A stretch of DNA of 64,000 bases from Streptomyces sp. XD-27 (GTDB lineage: Bacteria > Actinomycetota > Actinomycetes > Streptomycetales > Streptomycetaceae). This document shows, in pieces, positions 34,582 through 43,181 of the stretch. A model generated the notes under the pieces. The model saw only the letters and a program-made list of their open reading frames with translations. It was not told the DNA's origin and made no database searches. Location of the stretch: contig NZ_CP130713.1 of the NCBI RefSeq assembly GCF_030553055.1, forward strand, positions 4,898,001 through 4,962,000, in the 5' to 3' direction. How positions within the stretch are numbered: position 1 is the first letter of the stretch; each line of letters opens with the position of its first letter. Both the position numbers and the translations under genes were made by a program.

Positions 34582-34987
34582 GTGGATGATGAGCCCCGAG
34601 ACCGCCGAAGGGGCACCACAGGGGATCTACGGCGCGCAGTGTCTGGCATGCGCGGAAGAGTCCGGCCTGGTGGACGACGACTCGCGCCCCGTCGGCGTAT
34701 GGGCCATCGCGCATACCAGGGACCACCCCACACACCAGCAGTTCCTTGTCAGGACCGAGCGGCACTGGAGGGTCGACCCCACCCCGGCCGTCCAGGCTGG
34801 TGGTCCGGCCGTTGCCTGCGAAGCAGCGCCAGGAGCACGTGTCCATGCGAAGCCGCGCCCTTTACGGTTACGCCCAGCGGTGAGTTCGGCCCTACGCCGT
34901 GTCGTGGCCTACTCGGGACTGCTCTTCCTTGTCGGGCTGGCTGTCTCGTGCGGCGTGGTCATCGGCATGACGCTCGCCACGGCATAG
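34553..34987 (+). CDS. Small Cys-pair protein with C-terminal membrane helix
   Basis: This encodes 144 residues. The N-terminal half (IIKGAEWMMSPETAEGAPQG, YGAQCLACAEESGLVDD, WAIAHTRDHPTHQQFLV) carries a CxxC and a conserved-looking H-x-x-H and resembles short Streptomyces proteins of the DUF7848 kind. The C-terminal third is different: after a Pro/Arg-rich stretch a single helix (VAYSGLLFLVGLAVSCGVVI) reaches nearly to the end, so the protein is probably tail-anchored. It overlaps the preceding small gene by 29 bases. Function unknown. Confidence 0.65.
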   Translation: MDRTIIKGAEWMMSPETAEGAPQGIYGAQCLACAEESGLVDDDSRPVGVWAIAHTRDHPTHQQFLVRTERHWRVDPTPAVQAGGPAVACEAAPGARVHAKPRPLRLRPAVSSALRRVVAYSGLLFLVGLAVSCGVVIGMTLATA

Positions 34988-34992
34988 AGGAA

Positions 34993-35190
34993 TCAGCCAC
35001 GCAGGCCCGTCGCCGCAGCCAGTTCGCGGACACCGCTCGCGCGAAGATGCCGGGCCGCTTGAGACGCTTCACGGATCATGGTCACTGCCTGATCGCGGTC
35101 TCCGGCTCGGGCCGCCGTGTACGAAGCCGTGCACAGCATCTGTGCGTATGCCGACGCCTGAGCCCGGGGTCGCCAAGCCGGTCGCTTCCA
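34993..35190 (-). pseudogene. Fossil of an XRE/TPR regulator C-terminus
   Basis: The minus strand reads AQASAYAQMLCTASYTAARA, GDRDQAVTMIREASQAARHL and then RASGVRELAAATGLRG and stop. Both ends match the C-terminal region of Streptomyces XRE regulators with TPR-like helices, but about 60 residues that normally separate HL(P) from SGVRELA are gone. No helix-turn-helix part is found upstream. The rest of the gap 34988-35340 holds no other gene I can support. Confidence 0.5.
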
Positions 35191-35340
35191 CTCTGCTCGC
35201 CACCTCCTAGATGCCCGAGCCGCTGTGCTCGGTGAACCGGGCGGATGACATCGCGTTGTCCGGCGGCGGCTATGCGAGGGCGGTGGGTACGGTGTCCAGC
35301 CTGTCGGACGTCTCGCCCCTGCTCACTTCGAAGAAGCCGC

Positions 35341-36009
35341 ATGTCCCGCTCAGCGCGCAACCTCCCCGAATACTGGGACACGTATAAGCCCCACAGAGGT
35401 GATGGCGAGCCACCGGCACCGGAGGCCGACGGGTTCGAGTGGACGCAGCACCCCGGCCACGGGCCTGGTGAGGAGTTCCTCGGTTGGCCGCGTACCGCGC
35501 TGGAACTCGGTTCCGCAGAGAGCAAGGAAGCCGTCTTCCTCGCCCGCAAGGGCATCGAGGTGACCGCGTTGGACTTCTCCGCCTCTCAGGCGGAGCGGGC
35601 CCGCACGTGGTGGAACGGCACGGATCGTCTGGCGTTCGTCCACGCGGAGGCGTGCGAGTACCTCGCGGCCACCGAGACGACGTACGACGCCATCTACTCC
35701 GTCTGGGGAGCCGTCTGGTTCACCGACCCTGACGACCTCATCCCGCTCGTCGTCAAGTCCCTCAACCCGGGTGGTGTGTTCGCGTTCAGCCAGGCCGAGC
35801 CGATCGAGGGCCACTACGGCGCCCAGGCGATGTACGGCAACGGGCTCTCCGGCCGCAAACTCACCGTACTCCGCTGGAACTACGCCCCCGAGACGTGGGC
35901 AGACATCCTTAAGCGCAACGGGTTCACGCAGGTCGACGCTCACGTCCTGGAAGCGCCGGACCCCGCAGACGTGGGCACGCTCATGGTGCGCGCACAGGCA
36001 CCCGAGTAA
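35341..36009 (+). CDS. Class I SAM-dependent methyltransferase
   Basis: This encodes 222 residues. Motif I is ALELGSAESKEAVFLARKG (E-x-G-x with the usual G-x-G replaced by GSAES), motif post-I VTALDFSASQAERAR (acidic Asp for the ribose), then YDAIYSVWGAVWFTDPDDLI (motif II) and LNPGGVFAFSQAEPIEGHYG (motif III). Small-molecule methyltransferases of this kind are common next to XRE regulators. ATG at 35341; the frame is open 32 codons upstream without a ribosome site. Its tail and one internal block recur as a fossil at 28390-28483. The substrate is unknown. Confidence 0.85.
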   Translation: MSRSARNLPEYWDTYKPHRGDGEPPAPEADGFEWTQHPGHGPGEEFLGWPRTALELGSAESKEAVFLARKGIEVTALDFSASQAERARTWWNGTDRLAFVHAEACEYLAATETTYDAIYSVWGAVWFTDPDDLIPLVVKSLNPGGVFAFSQAEPIEGHYGAQAMYGNGLSGRKLTVLRWNYAPETWADILKRNGFTQVDAHVLEAPDPADVGTLMVRAQAPE

Positions 36010-36045
36010 GGCCCAGTGGCGTGCGCCACAACAGAACGACCGTTC

Positions 36046-37677
36046 CTAAAGACTGAGCATGAGTTGCACATGCTCAGCCGCGTGCCCCGAACGGTGTTGG
36101 GCACACTGGTCTCCCGCGTTCGCTCCGCATCCGGCGCCGACGGATCGTGTCCGTGGTCCGGGGATGCGGGGGCGGGTTCCCTCACGCCCCAAGGTGCCCG
36201 GCCTGGCCTGGACGGTCCGATGCCCCTGCTCATCGCTCCGGTGAGCAGGGGGCGGTGTCGTCCGTCGCCGGATCGGGTGCCCCAGGGCGCGTCGTCCGAT
36301 CGCGATGCTCGCCGCGTCGTGACCGGTGGTCTTGCGGTTGTTGCTGGTGAGTGGCTTCTGCCAGTGCTGTGCGCCCCAGCGGCTGGTGTAGGCGGGGTCG
36401 ACGGCGATGATGGCGATGCTGGTGGCGTCGGCCATCGAGGTCAGCCGGGCGCGCAGCTTGGCGGTGGGGAAGCGTGAGATGAGGCGCCGGAACTGCTTGC
36501 GTCTGCCGTGCTTCTCCCGGGTGGTCTCGGCGGTGAAGTCCAGGTCCTCGACCGCTATGGCCTTCACGCCGACCCCACGGGCCCAGCGCAGTAGGCCTGT
36601 GAGGGCGTGCCGGATCTGTGCGTCGCGGTGCTGGGCGGTGCCGGTCAGGTCGTAGGGGAAGCGTCGGGGGTGGCCGATCGGGTTGCCGTGGGTGTCCAGG
36701 TGCCAGGCGGCGAGGTGGTCGTTGTTGGCGTCCACGCCGATGCAGCCGTGTGCGAGCGCGGTATGGAGCGGGATGATGGGGGCGGGCTGGTAGCGCCAGG
36801 AAGCGGTGAGGTACCAGCGGTCCCTGGCGGTGTCGTAGCTGATCGTGTATGCCACTGCCCGGTCGGCGGCGATACGGTCGGCCCACTCCCGGCCCCGATG
36901 GGCGAAGGCGACCGTGCGGCCGAGCACGTACCGGCCCTGTGGGCCGTTGGCCAGGTGGGCGAGCGGCGCGGGGAGCTTGATGGACACCTGCCCGTCGCCG
37001 GTGACGCGGATCGTCTCGTTCCCGTACCGCTTGCCCGACTCCCCATCCGCGTGGAGGAACATCCGCGCGGCGTCCCACCGCTGCCGCCACTGGCCCTCGG
37101 TGAGCCGTGCGGGCTCCAGGTGGTGGCGGGAGTTGGCCAGGCGCTTGCCGCCACGCACCACCCGCACCCGGCCCGCCTCCCAGTCCGCCACCGCACGGGC
37201 CAGCCTGTCCTCAAGTACCCGCAGCCGCCGGGACTTGGCATGCCATTCCTGCTGTGACCGGTAGCCGCCCGGAGCCCTCCTGCTACCCCTGGCCCCGATG
37301 GGGAGTGACAGGCGGCACCGCACGGTGGCGACCCCCGCGCGCAGCTTGTGGATGTGCGCGGCCAGGCCACGCCGGGCCAGGGCCCACTGGTCATGCGACG
37401 CCTTGGTGATGCTGCCCGCCCACCGCGACGACGACACGGACGTCAGTGCACGCTTCCGCGCTGCCCAGGTGTCCTTGCCGTGGCCCAGGCCATCGCGGCA
37501 GCGCGCGGCCAGATCCCGCGACGCCAGCGAGCCCAGATATCGGCCGACCTCCCACAGGACCGCCGCCTCGGCGGCGTCCACCCGCAGACGGGTACGGACA
37601 GCCACCCCTGACGGACCCGGGACGACGAAGGGTTCGGCGATGGCACGCAGCCCCGATGCCCCGCCCACGACCACCAC
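36046..37677 (-). CDS. TnpB-like IS200/IS605-family protein without zinc finger
   Basis: This encodes 543 residues. RuvC-I is HGCIGVDANNDHLAAWHLD, RuvC-II GVKAIAVEDLDFTAETTRE, and RuvC-III lies near TGHDAASIAIGRRALGH, so the three acidic residues are present. The usual CxxC...CxxC ribbon between RuvC-II and -III is absent and replaced by VDPAYTSRWGAQHWQKPL. I chose GTG at 37677 because GGAG lies a few bases upstream and the protein then begins near FVVPGPSGVAVRTRLRV; the frame is open 97 codons further. No tnpA is nearby. It may be a domesticated or IS-borne RNA-guided nuclease. The 3' end overlaps a 9-bp hairpin (36053-36077) that could belong to its guide RNA. Confidence 0.8.
   Translation of the reverse strand: MVVVGGASGLRAIAEPFVVPGPSGVAVRTRLRVDAAEAAVLWEVGRYLGSLASRDLAARCRDGLGHGKDTWAARKRALTSVSSSRWAGSITKASHDQWALARRGLAAHIHKLRAGVATVRCRLSLPIGARGSRRAPGGYRSQQEWHAKSRRLRVLEDRLARAVADWEAGRVRVVRGGKRLANSRHHLEPARLTEGQWRQRWDAARMFLHADGESGKRYGNETIRVTGDGQVSIKLPAPLAHLANGPQGRYVLGRTVAFAHRGREWADRIAADRAVAYTISYDTARDRWYLTASWRYQPAPIIPLHTALAHGCIGVDANNDHLAAWHLDTHGNPIGHPRRFPYDLTGTAQHRDAQIRHALTGLLRWARGVGVKAIAVEDLDFTAETTREKHGRRKQFRRLISRFPTAKLRARLTSMADATSIAIIAVDPAYTSRWGAQHWQKPLTSNNRKTTGHDAASIAIGRRALGHPIRRRTTPPPAHRSDEQGHRTVQARPGTLGREGTRPRIPGPRTRSVGAGCGANAGDQCAQHRSGHAAEHVQLMLSL
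36053..36077. repeat. Perfect hairpin at the 3' end of the TnpB-like gene
   Basis: CTGAGCATG and CATGCTCAG pair perfectly around AGTTGCA; a second hairpin (GTGCCC/GGGCAC, about 36083-36105) lies next to it inside the gene. Structured 3' ends of tnpB genes encode the omegaRNA scaffold and subterminal IS hairpins, which would fit here. Confidence 0.5.
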
Positions 37678-37792
37678 CCCCGTCTCCGATCGATCCGGTG
37701 TACGTGCATCGCAAACATCAACGACCGACACGTGTCCAGGACACGCCCCCGCCCCACGCCCGCCTCGATCACCGGCAATCCGCAACCCCGTC

Positions 37793-38023
37793 GTTGGTAA
37801 GTGCGCTGTGTGCCGGGCGCCCGGCCGGGCCGAAGCGCTTCCCGGTGGTGTGTGCCGGGAGTGCCGTGGCGAGGCGGCCGGTCCGTACCCGGCGTCCGGT
37901 GGCCCGGCCGCCGTCGACGTGCACCGGTACGCGGCGGGCATCCGGGCCGGGATGCGGTCGCGCCCCAAGGAATTGCCCGACCGCCGCCGCGCCGATGCCC
38001 GCCTCCGTTCGGCGACGGTCTAG
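37793..38023 (+). CDS. Zinc-ribbon-like protein, probably 5'-truncated
   Basis: The frame reads VGKCAVCRAPGRAEALPGGV, CRECRGEAAGPYPASG, AAVDVHRYAAGIRAGM and a basic end. Two CxxC pairs 13 residues apart suggest a small zinc ribbon. No good start is visible: the open frame continues left into the antisense of the TnpB-like gene, so the true 5' end was probably removed by that insertion, whose left end should lie between 37678 and 37793. The stop overlaps the stop of the convergent MBL gene. Confidence 0.4.
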   Translation, partial: VGKCAVCRAPGRAEALPGGVCRECRGEAAGPYPASGGPAAVDVHRYAAGIRAGMRSRPKELPDRRRADARLRSATV

Positions 38024-38820
38024 GCGATGGTGAACGTGGTGCCCGGCGCCGCGTAGTCGATCGGGCCGTCGTAGCGCTTCGCGGCGCGGGACACCGCTTC
38101 CTCCGGCGTGAGGAAGGGGCCGACGTGCGTGACGATCAGGCGCCCGGCGCGGGCGGAACGTGCCGTCTGCCCGGTGTCCTCGGGAGTGTGGTGGACCTGT
38201 TCGCCGTCGTCGGGGGCGGCGGCGCTCTCCGCCTCGCAGAGCAGGACGTCGCAGTCCTCCGCCAGGCTCGTCAGGTTCGCGCAGGGGGCCGTGTCGCCGG
38301 AGTAGACGAGGGAGGCGCCGCCCGCCTCGGCGCCGTCCTCCTCGGCGTGGCCCGCCTCGATACGCACCGAGAAGGCCGGGATTCCGTGGGCGACCGTCCT
38401 CGTGGTCAGCGTGAGGTCGCCGACCTGCGCGCGGTGCCCGTCGTGCAGTTCGTGGACGGCGAAGGCCGACTCGATGGGGCTGCGTACCGGCGTGTTGGTG
38501 AGGAAGTGCGCCAGCCGGTCGGCGATGCCCGGCGGGCCGTACAGGGGGATGGGCGCCGCGAGTTCCACATCGGCGTACAGGGCGCCGTAGTAGGCGGTGA
38601 GCAGATCCGCGCTGTGGTCGGCGTGCAGGTGGGAGATCCAGATACCGCCGAGCCGGTCCAGGGCGGTGTGCCGCCGCAGCGCGGCCAGGGTCCCGGGGCC
38701 GGCGTCCAGCCACAGCCTGGTCTCCGCGGTCGACACCAGATAGCCGGAGCACGGGTTCTCCGGCGCGGGGTAGGGCGTGGCGCTGCCGAGAACGGTGAGG
38801 TCGAAGGCGTGGCGTGTCAT
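38020..38820 (-). CDS. MBL-fold metallo-hydrolase
   Basis: This encodes 266 residues. Starts DLTVLGSATPYPAPENPCSG; the metal motif is ISHLHADHSADL (HxHxDH, near residue 65), with further ligands in RTVAHGIPAF, LVYSGDTAPC and LIVTHVGPF. This is the RNase Z/phosphodiesterase-like subgroup that often hydrolyses cyclic nucleotides or phosphodiesters. The start ATG at 38820 is followed upstream by a set of 47-bp repeats shared with the divergent ADP-ribosylglycohydrolase leader. Confidence 0.88.
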   Translation of the reverse strand: MTRHAFDLTVLGSATPYPAPENPCSGYLVSTAETRLWLDAGPGTLAALRRHTALDRLGGIWISHLHADHSADLLTAYYGALYADVELAAPIPLYGPPGIADRLAHFLTNTPVRSPIESAFAVHELHDGHRAQVGDLTLTTRTVAHGIPAFSVRIEAGHAEEDGAEAGGASLVYSGDTAPCANLTSLAEDCDVLLCEAESAAAPDDGEQVHHTPEDTGQTARSARAGRLIVTHVGPFLTPEEAVSRAAKRYDGPIDYAAPGTTFTIA

Positions 38821-38861
38821 CGTCGCAGCCTAGGGTCCGCGCGGTGGTCCGCGTCCATGGC

Positions 38862-38967
38862 CTCGTTCACATTCCCACTGGCATCCGCGGGCCGGCTCGC
38901 GTGATCATCTCGTTCACATTCCCCTTGGGCATCCGCGGCGGCCCGCGTGATGACCTCGTTCACATTC
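38862..38967. repeat. Three direct repeats CTCGTTCACATTC
   Basis: CTCGTTCACATTC occurs at 38862, 38909 and 38955, 46-47 bases apart, and parts of the spacer repeat as well (GGCATCCGCGG). The set lies between the divergent MBL and ADP-ribosylglycohydrolase genes. It could be an operator array or a leftover of a repetitive coding region (the minus strand reads NVNEVITRA twice in different frames). Confidence 0.6.
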
Positions 38968-39055
38968 ACGGCTGGGCCGTAGCGCGTTCTCCTCGGTCGA
39001 TTACAGTGCACGCCAGTTTGAGTCCGTACGAAGCGCTACGGAGAGGAGCGGGGTC

Positions 39056-40180
39056 GTGACCGCAAGCGCCGGCGCTGCGGCCGCCGTGTGGGGCCGTGCC
39101 GAACAGCAGGATTTCCGCAGCCGGGTGCGCGGCTGTCTGCTCGGCGGGGCCATCGGGGACGCGCTCGGCGCGGCGATCGAGTTCCTCTCGCTCGCCGACA
39201 TCCGGCAGAACCACGGGCCCACGGGCGTCACCGACCTCGTCCCGGCGTATGGAAGGCGCGGCAGCGTCACCGACGACACGCAGATGACGCTGTTCACCGT
39301 CGACGGGCTGATACGGGCCCAGGTGCGGCGCGACACCGGGGCCTGGCATCCGCCCACCGACATCCACTCCGCGCACCGCCGCTGGTACGCCACGCAGCGC
39401 GACTGGGGGCCCGACGAGCGCAAAGAGGACGACGGCTGGCTGGCGCGCGAGGAGTGGCTGTACGCGCAGCGCGCGCCCGGCCGGGCCTGTCTGTCCGGGT
39501 TGGCCGACGCGACCATGGGCACCCTCGACAGCCCCAAGAACCCCGAGTCCAAGGGGTGCGGCGCGGTCATGCGGTCCGCGCCCTTCGGGCTGCTGGTGGG
39601 CTGGGAGCCCCAGTTGGTCTTCCAGCTGGCGATCGAGTGCGCGGCCCAGACCCACGGGCACCCCACCGGGTACCTCTCGGCCGGTGCCTTCGCCCTCATC
39701 GTGCACGGGCTCGCGCGCGGCGATGACCTCGACGGTTCCGTACAGCGCGCCCTGGTCCATCTCGCGACCCGGCCGGGGCACGAGGAGACGGCGGACGCGC
39801 TCAAGCACGCGCTCGGCGCCGTACGGCAGGGGCTGCCGACGCCCGAGCGGGTGGAGTCCCTCGGCGAGGGCTGGACGGGGGACGAGGCGCTGGCCATGGG
39901 CGTGTACTGCGCGCTGGTCGCCGAGGACGTACGCCACGGTCTGCTGCTCGCCGTCAACCACGGCGGGGACAGCGACTCCACCGGCTCCATCTGCGGCAAT
40001 CTGCTGGGCGCGCTGCACGGCGAGACCGCGCTGCCGCCGGCCTGGCTGGCCGAGGTGGAGGGGCGCGCCACGATCCTGGAGCTGGCCGACGACTTCGCGA
40101 TGGAGATGACCCAGGGGCCGGCGCTGCACGGCCCGGCGTCCTCCGCCCCGGCCTGGCTGGCCCGCTACCCGCGCGCCTGA
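39056..40180 (+). CDS. ADP-ribosylglycohydrolase family protein
   Basis: This encodes 374 residues. The dinuclear magnesium site motifs are clear: GCLLGGAIGDALGAAIEF at the start, SVTDDTQMTLF (near residue 77) and AVNHGGDSDSTGSICGNLLG near residue 300, as in DraG and ARH3. It removes ADP-ribose from protein or RNA targets. GTG start with GGAGAGGAGCGGGG upstream. The gene is divergent from the MBL hydrolase, with repeats in the shared leader. No ADP-ribosyltransferase is present in the window. Confidence 0.92.
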   Translation: MTASAGAAAAVWGRAEQQDFRSRVRGCLLGGAIGDALGAAIEFLSLADIRQNHGPTGVTDLVPAYGRRGSVTDDTQMTLFTVDGLIRAQVRRDTGAWHPPTDIHSAHRRWYATQRDWGPDERKEDDGWLAREEWLYAQRAPGRACLSGLADATMGTLDSPKNPESKGCGAVMRSAPFGLLVGWEPQLVFQLAIECAAQTHGHPTGYLSAGAFALIVHGLARGDDLDGSVQRALVHLATRPGHEETADALKHALGAVRQGLPTPERVESLGEGWTGDEALAMGVYCALVAEDVRHGLLLAVNHGGDSDSTGSICGNLLGALHGETALPPAWLAEVEGRATILELADDFAMEMTQGPALHGPASSAPAWLARYPRA

Positions 40181-40237
40181 TCCGCCTTCCTGGCCTGGGC
40201 GGCGGCCGCCCGGTCCGTCCCCGGCCCGTCGGACAGG

Positions 40238-41419
40238 TCAGCGCAGCGCCTTCGCCAGGCGGCGCAGCCCCTCCTCGATCTCCTCCGGGGTGTGCGTCAC
40301 GAACGACAGCCGCAGCGCCGCCGGGTTCGGGTCGCCCGCGAAGAACGGGGCCCCCGGCACGTAGGCCACGTCATGGGTCACGGCCACCCGCAGCAGTTCC
40401 ATCGCGTCGCGGCCCTGCGGCAGCGACGCCCAGACGAACATGCCGCCTTCCGGCTCGTTCCAGCGCGAACCCTCCGGCAGTGCCTCGGGCAGGCCCGCGA
40501 GCAGTGCGTCGCGGCGCTCGCGGTACGCGCCGCGCACCCGCCCCAGGTGCGCCTCCAGGTCGGTGTCGGCCAGGTAGCGGGCGACCGCCAACTGCGCGAT
40601 GGTCGACGTGTGCATGTCCGCGGCCTGCTTGGCGACGACGCAGGCGCGGTGCAGCGCCGCCGGGGCGCGCAGCCAGCCCACGCGCAGTCCGGGCGACATG
40701 ATCTTCGAGTAGCTGCCGATCAGTACGGTGCGGTCGGCGGCCTCCGGGTATGAGGCTATCCAGGGCTGCGGCTCGCCGCCGTACCGCAGCTCTCCGTACG
40801 GGTCGTCCTCGAGGATCCACAGCCCGTGCCGCTCCGCCACCGCCGCGACCGCCTGCCGCCGCTCGGCGGGCAGGGTACGACCGGTGGGGTTCTGGAAGGT
40901 CGGGATGGTGTAGAGCGCCTTGGGCCGGTGGGCGGCGACCAGTTCCGCCAGCGCCACCGGGTCCAGGCCGTCGTCGTCCGACGGCACCGGAACGATCCGC
41001 GCGCCCGCGAACCCGAAGCACTGCAACGCCGCCAGATAGCTGGGGTTCTCCACCAGCACCACGTCCCCCGGCGCCAGCAGCGCCGCCGTCAGCAGCGAAA
41101 TGGCCTGCTGCGAGCCGGTGGTGACGAGGAGTCGGTCCGTGTCGGTCGGCAGCCCGCGCGCGGTGAGCCGGGCGGCGGTGGCGGCGCGCAGCCCGGTCTC
41201 CCCCTCGGTGGTGGAGTACTGCAGCGCCTGCCGCGGGGCCTCGGCCAGGACGTTCCGGAAGGCCGCCGCCACGCCTTCGGCGTCGAAGAGTTCGGGCGCG
41301 GGCAGACCGCCGGCGAAGGAGATGACCTCGGGGCGGGCGGTCAGGGCGAGGACGTCGCGGATCAGCGAACCGGCCACGGAGGTGGCACGAGTGGCGAGAT
41401 CGGGGACAGCGGCGCGCAT
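40238..41419 (-). CDS. PLP-dependent aminotransferase (2-aminoadipate/MocR-like class I fold)
   Basis: This encodes 393 residues. The N-terminal ISFAGGLPAPELF, LQYSTTEGETGLR, VTTGSQQAISLL, the NPTGR segment (YTIPTFQNPTGRTL), DDPYGELRY and the PLP lysine in GSYSKIMSPGLRVGW (near residue 236) identify a LysN/2-aminoadipate aminotransferase-like enzyme. There is no GntR-type DNA-binding domain, so it is metabolic rather than a MocR regulator. AAGGAGCCCGTC precedes the ATG. Likely substrates are branched-chain or aromatic amino acids or 2-aminoadipate. Confidence 0.9.
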   Translation of the reverse strand: MRAAVPDLATRATSVAGSLIRDVLALTARPEVISFAGGLPAPELFDAEGVAAAFRNVLAEAPRQALQYSTTEGETGLRAATAARLTARGLPTDTDRLLVTTGSQQAISLLTAALLAPGDVVLVENPSYLAALQCFGFAGARIVPVPSDDDGLDPVALAELVAAHRPKALYTIPTFQNPTGRTLPAERRQAVAAVAERHGLWILEDDPYGELRYGGEPQPWIASYPEAADRTVLIGSYSKIMSPGLRVGWLRAPAALHRACVVAKQAADMHTSTIAQLAVARYLADTDLEAHLGRVRGAYRERRDALLAGLPEALPEGSRWNEPEGGMFVWASLPQGRDAMELLRVAVTHDVAYVPGAPFFAGDPNPAALRLSFVTHTPEEIEEGLRRLAKALR

Positions 41420-41639
41420 GACGGGCTCCTTCGCTCGTGTGCCCGCGCGGAGACGGCGGGCACGGACGCATGAAGAAGATCCTACGAAACATGTTCAGCA
41501 CGCAACGAGTTGTCCACTGGGCGGACGCGAATGCGGAGGAAATTCCATTCCGGAACACACAATGCGCGGCCGTGGAATCGGGAAACCGGGGGGTGTTTCG
41601 GGGAACCGGCGGGCGCGTGTAGTGAAGGGAAACAGCAAC

Positions 41640-41679
41640 GGGCTCTCTCGGCAGGGACGGCGACCGGTCGAGAGAGCCC
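41640..41679 (-). terminator. Long terminator hairpin
   Basis: GGGCTCTCTCG and CGAGAGAGCCC form a perfect 11-bp stem with an 18-base loop, 35 bases past the DUF397 stop. The gap 41420-41714 holds no gene; the part next to 41480 is AT-richer and should carry the aminotransferase promoter. Confidence 0.75.
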
Positions 41680-41714
41680 GCGAGGGGTGTTGCTACGTGG
41701 TGCGGACGAAATGA

Positions 41715-41924
41715 TCAATCGATGTCGAACGCCCCACGCGTGACATCCGCGACGAACGCGGACCACGACTCCGGGGCGAAGCCGAGCACTGGTCCCTGCG
41801 GGTCCTTGGAGTCGCGCACGGCGACCGTCTGCGCTGTTGGTGAGGCCACTTCCACGCACGCACCATTGGCGCCCGAACGCGAGGACTTGATCCATGCGTA
41901 CTGTTTTCCGAGCTGAATTGACAC
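41715..41924 (-). CDS. DUF397 protein
   Basis: This encodes 69 residues: QYAWIKSSRSGANGACVEVA, TVAVRDSKDPQGPVLGFAPESW and FVADVTRGAF, the complete family signature. GTG start after GGAGCAGAC. It follows the XRE gene by 174 bases, so it is not overlapping as in the pair at 33.2 kb but most likely serves as that regulator's partner. Confidence 0.92.
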   Translation of the reverse strand: MSIQLGKQYAWIKSSRSGANGACVEVASPTAQTVAVRDSKDPQGPVLGFAPESWSAFVADVTRGAFDID

Positions 41925-42098
41925 GTCTGCTCCGATGCGTTCGATCGATGTGCACCTCCTCCTTCAGGAGGCTCGATCGACGTTACGCGGCAACTTCTGG
42001 GCGCGGATGAGGCGTTCACCCTTCCGGATGGCATATTTCATCGGCTGCTTCCATGCCGTGGGCGTGGCGGTGTACGCTCCGCCGCCGCGCCGTCCGTC

Positions 42099-42965
42099 CT
42101 AATTCTTTCGGTCGCGGTACTGCTGCGCGACCATGGTGATGAACTGGCGGCTCTGGTCCACGTTCAGCGCCTGTGCCCGCAGATGCTCGTACATCATGCT
42201 GTAGCTCTGTACGTCGCTGAGCTTTTCCAGGTAGAGGTCGCTGGTGACACCTTCCAGATAGACCACGCTGGTGTCCGACTCATCCGAGAACTCCAGGATG
42301 GAGAACTGGCCGCTCAGCCCGGGATGCGCCCCCATGTCGAACGGGAGTGCCTGCACCGTCACATGCGGCTCGTAACTCATGTGGACCAGATGCTCCAGTT
42401 GGTCGCTCATGATCTGCGGACTGCCCACCACGCGGCGCATCGCCGCCTCGTCGACCACCGCCCACAGCCGCAGCGGACTCAGCGGATCGGTGATCCGGTC
42501 CTGGCGCCGCATCCGTACCTGGACGCGCTGGGCGATGTGGTCCGCCGGGGCCTCGGGAAGCCCGCCGCTGATGACCGCCTCCGCGTACTGCGGGGTCTGC
42601 AGCAGGCCCGGCAGGATCTGCGGCTCGTACACCCGCAGTGACGCGGCGTCGGTCTCGAAGCCGATGTACACGCTGTACGGGACGTCGCCGAAGGCGTTCC
42701 ACCAGCCCTGCTGGCGGGAGTCCTTGGCCATTTGCATCAGCGATTCGACGAGATGCTTGTCCTCGACCCTGTACACCCGGCAGAGGTCGCGCACGTCGCG
42801 CTGGCTGATACTGCGGCGGCCGTTCTCCAGTCGGCTGATCTTCGACTGGGAGACCATCAGCTCCTCCGCCACCTCCTCCGCCGTCATGCCCTTCTCCTGG
42901 CGGAGCCTGCGCAGTTCTTGACCCAACCGGCGTCGCCTGACGGTGGGGCCGACGTTGGACGTCAC
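42099..42965 (-). CDS. XRE-family regulator with DUF5753 domain
   Basis: This encodes 288 residues from the GTG at 42965, which has GGAGG 10 bases upstream and gives the family start TSNVGPTVRRRRLGQEL; an ATG at 43001 is the alternative. The helix-turn-helix reads LRQEKGMTAEEVAEELMV then SQSKISRLENGRRSIS. The DUF5753 part has YEPQILPGLLQTPQYAEAVI, LWAVVDEAAMRRVVG, VTVQALPFDMGAHPG and VVYLEGVTSDLYLE. The well-kept sequence resembles core Streptomyces regulators of this family. The 393 bases upstream (to 43358) hold no gene but contain a long hairpin. Confidence 0.9.
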   Translation of the reverse strand: MTSNVGPTVRRRRLGQELRRLRQEKGMTAEEVAEELMVSQSKISRLENGRRSISQRDVRDLCRVYRVEDKHLVESLMQMAKDSRQQGWWNAFGDVPYSVYIGFETDAASLRVYEPQILPGLLQTPQYAEAVISGGLPEAPADHIAQRVQVRMRRQDRITDPLSPLRLWAVVDEAAMRRVVGSPQIMSDQLEHLVHMSYEPHVTVQALPFDMGAHPGLSGQFSILEFSDESDTSVVYLEGVTSDLYLEKLSDVQSYSMMYEHLRAQALNVDQSRQFITMVAQQYRDRKN

Positions 42966-43181
42966 GGGACGTGCACCTCCGGCTTCGTACTGCTGCTTCA
43001 TGCTGGTCAGCAGCCTGCCACCAACGATCGGCAACGCGCTGGGAAACGGCCGCATAAAGTTCTCATCCGCACAGACCCGGTCGTCGATGTGGTATGGCCG
43101 GAAACGGCGCGGCGTGGCGCGGCGCGGTGGTGGTACGGCGCGGCGTGGTGCGCGGGTACCGCCGTCGCCGCGCGGAACGGC

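Noticed and set aside
38862..38967. CRISPR array
   Set aside because: Only three 13-base repeats with spacers that are themselves similar, and no cas genes.
40728..41714. Plus-strand ORFs across the aminotransferase
   Set aside because: Shadows without ribosome sites or recognisable domains; the minus-strand gene has all PLP motifs.
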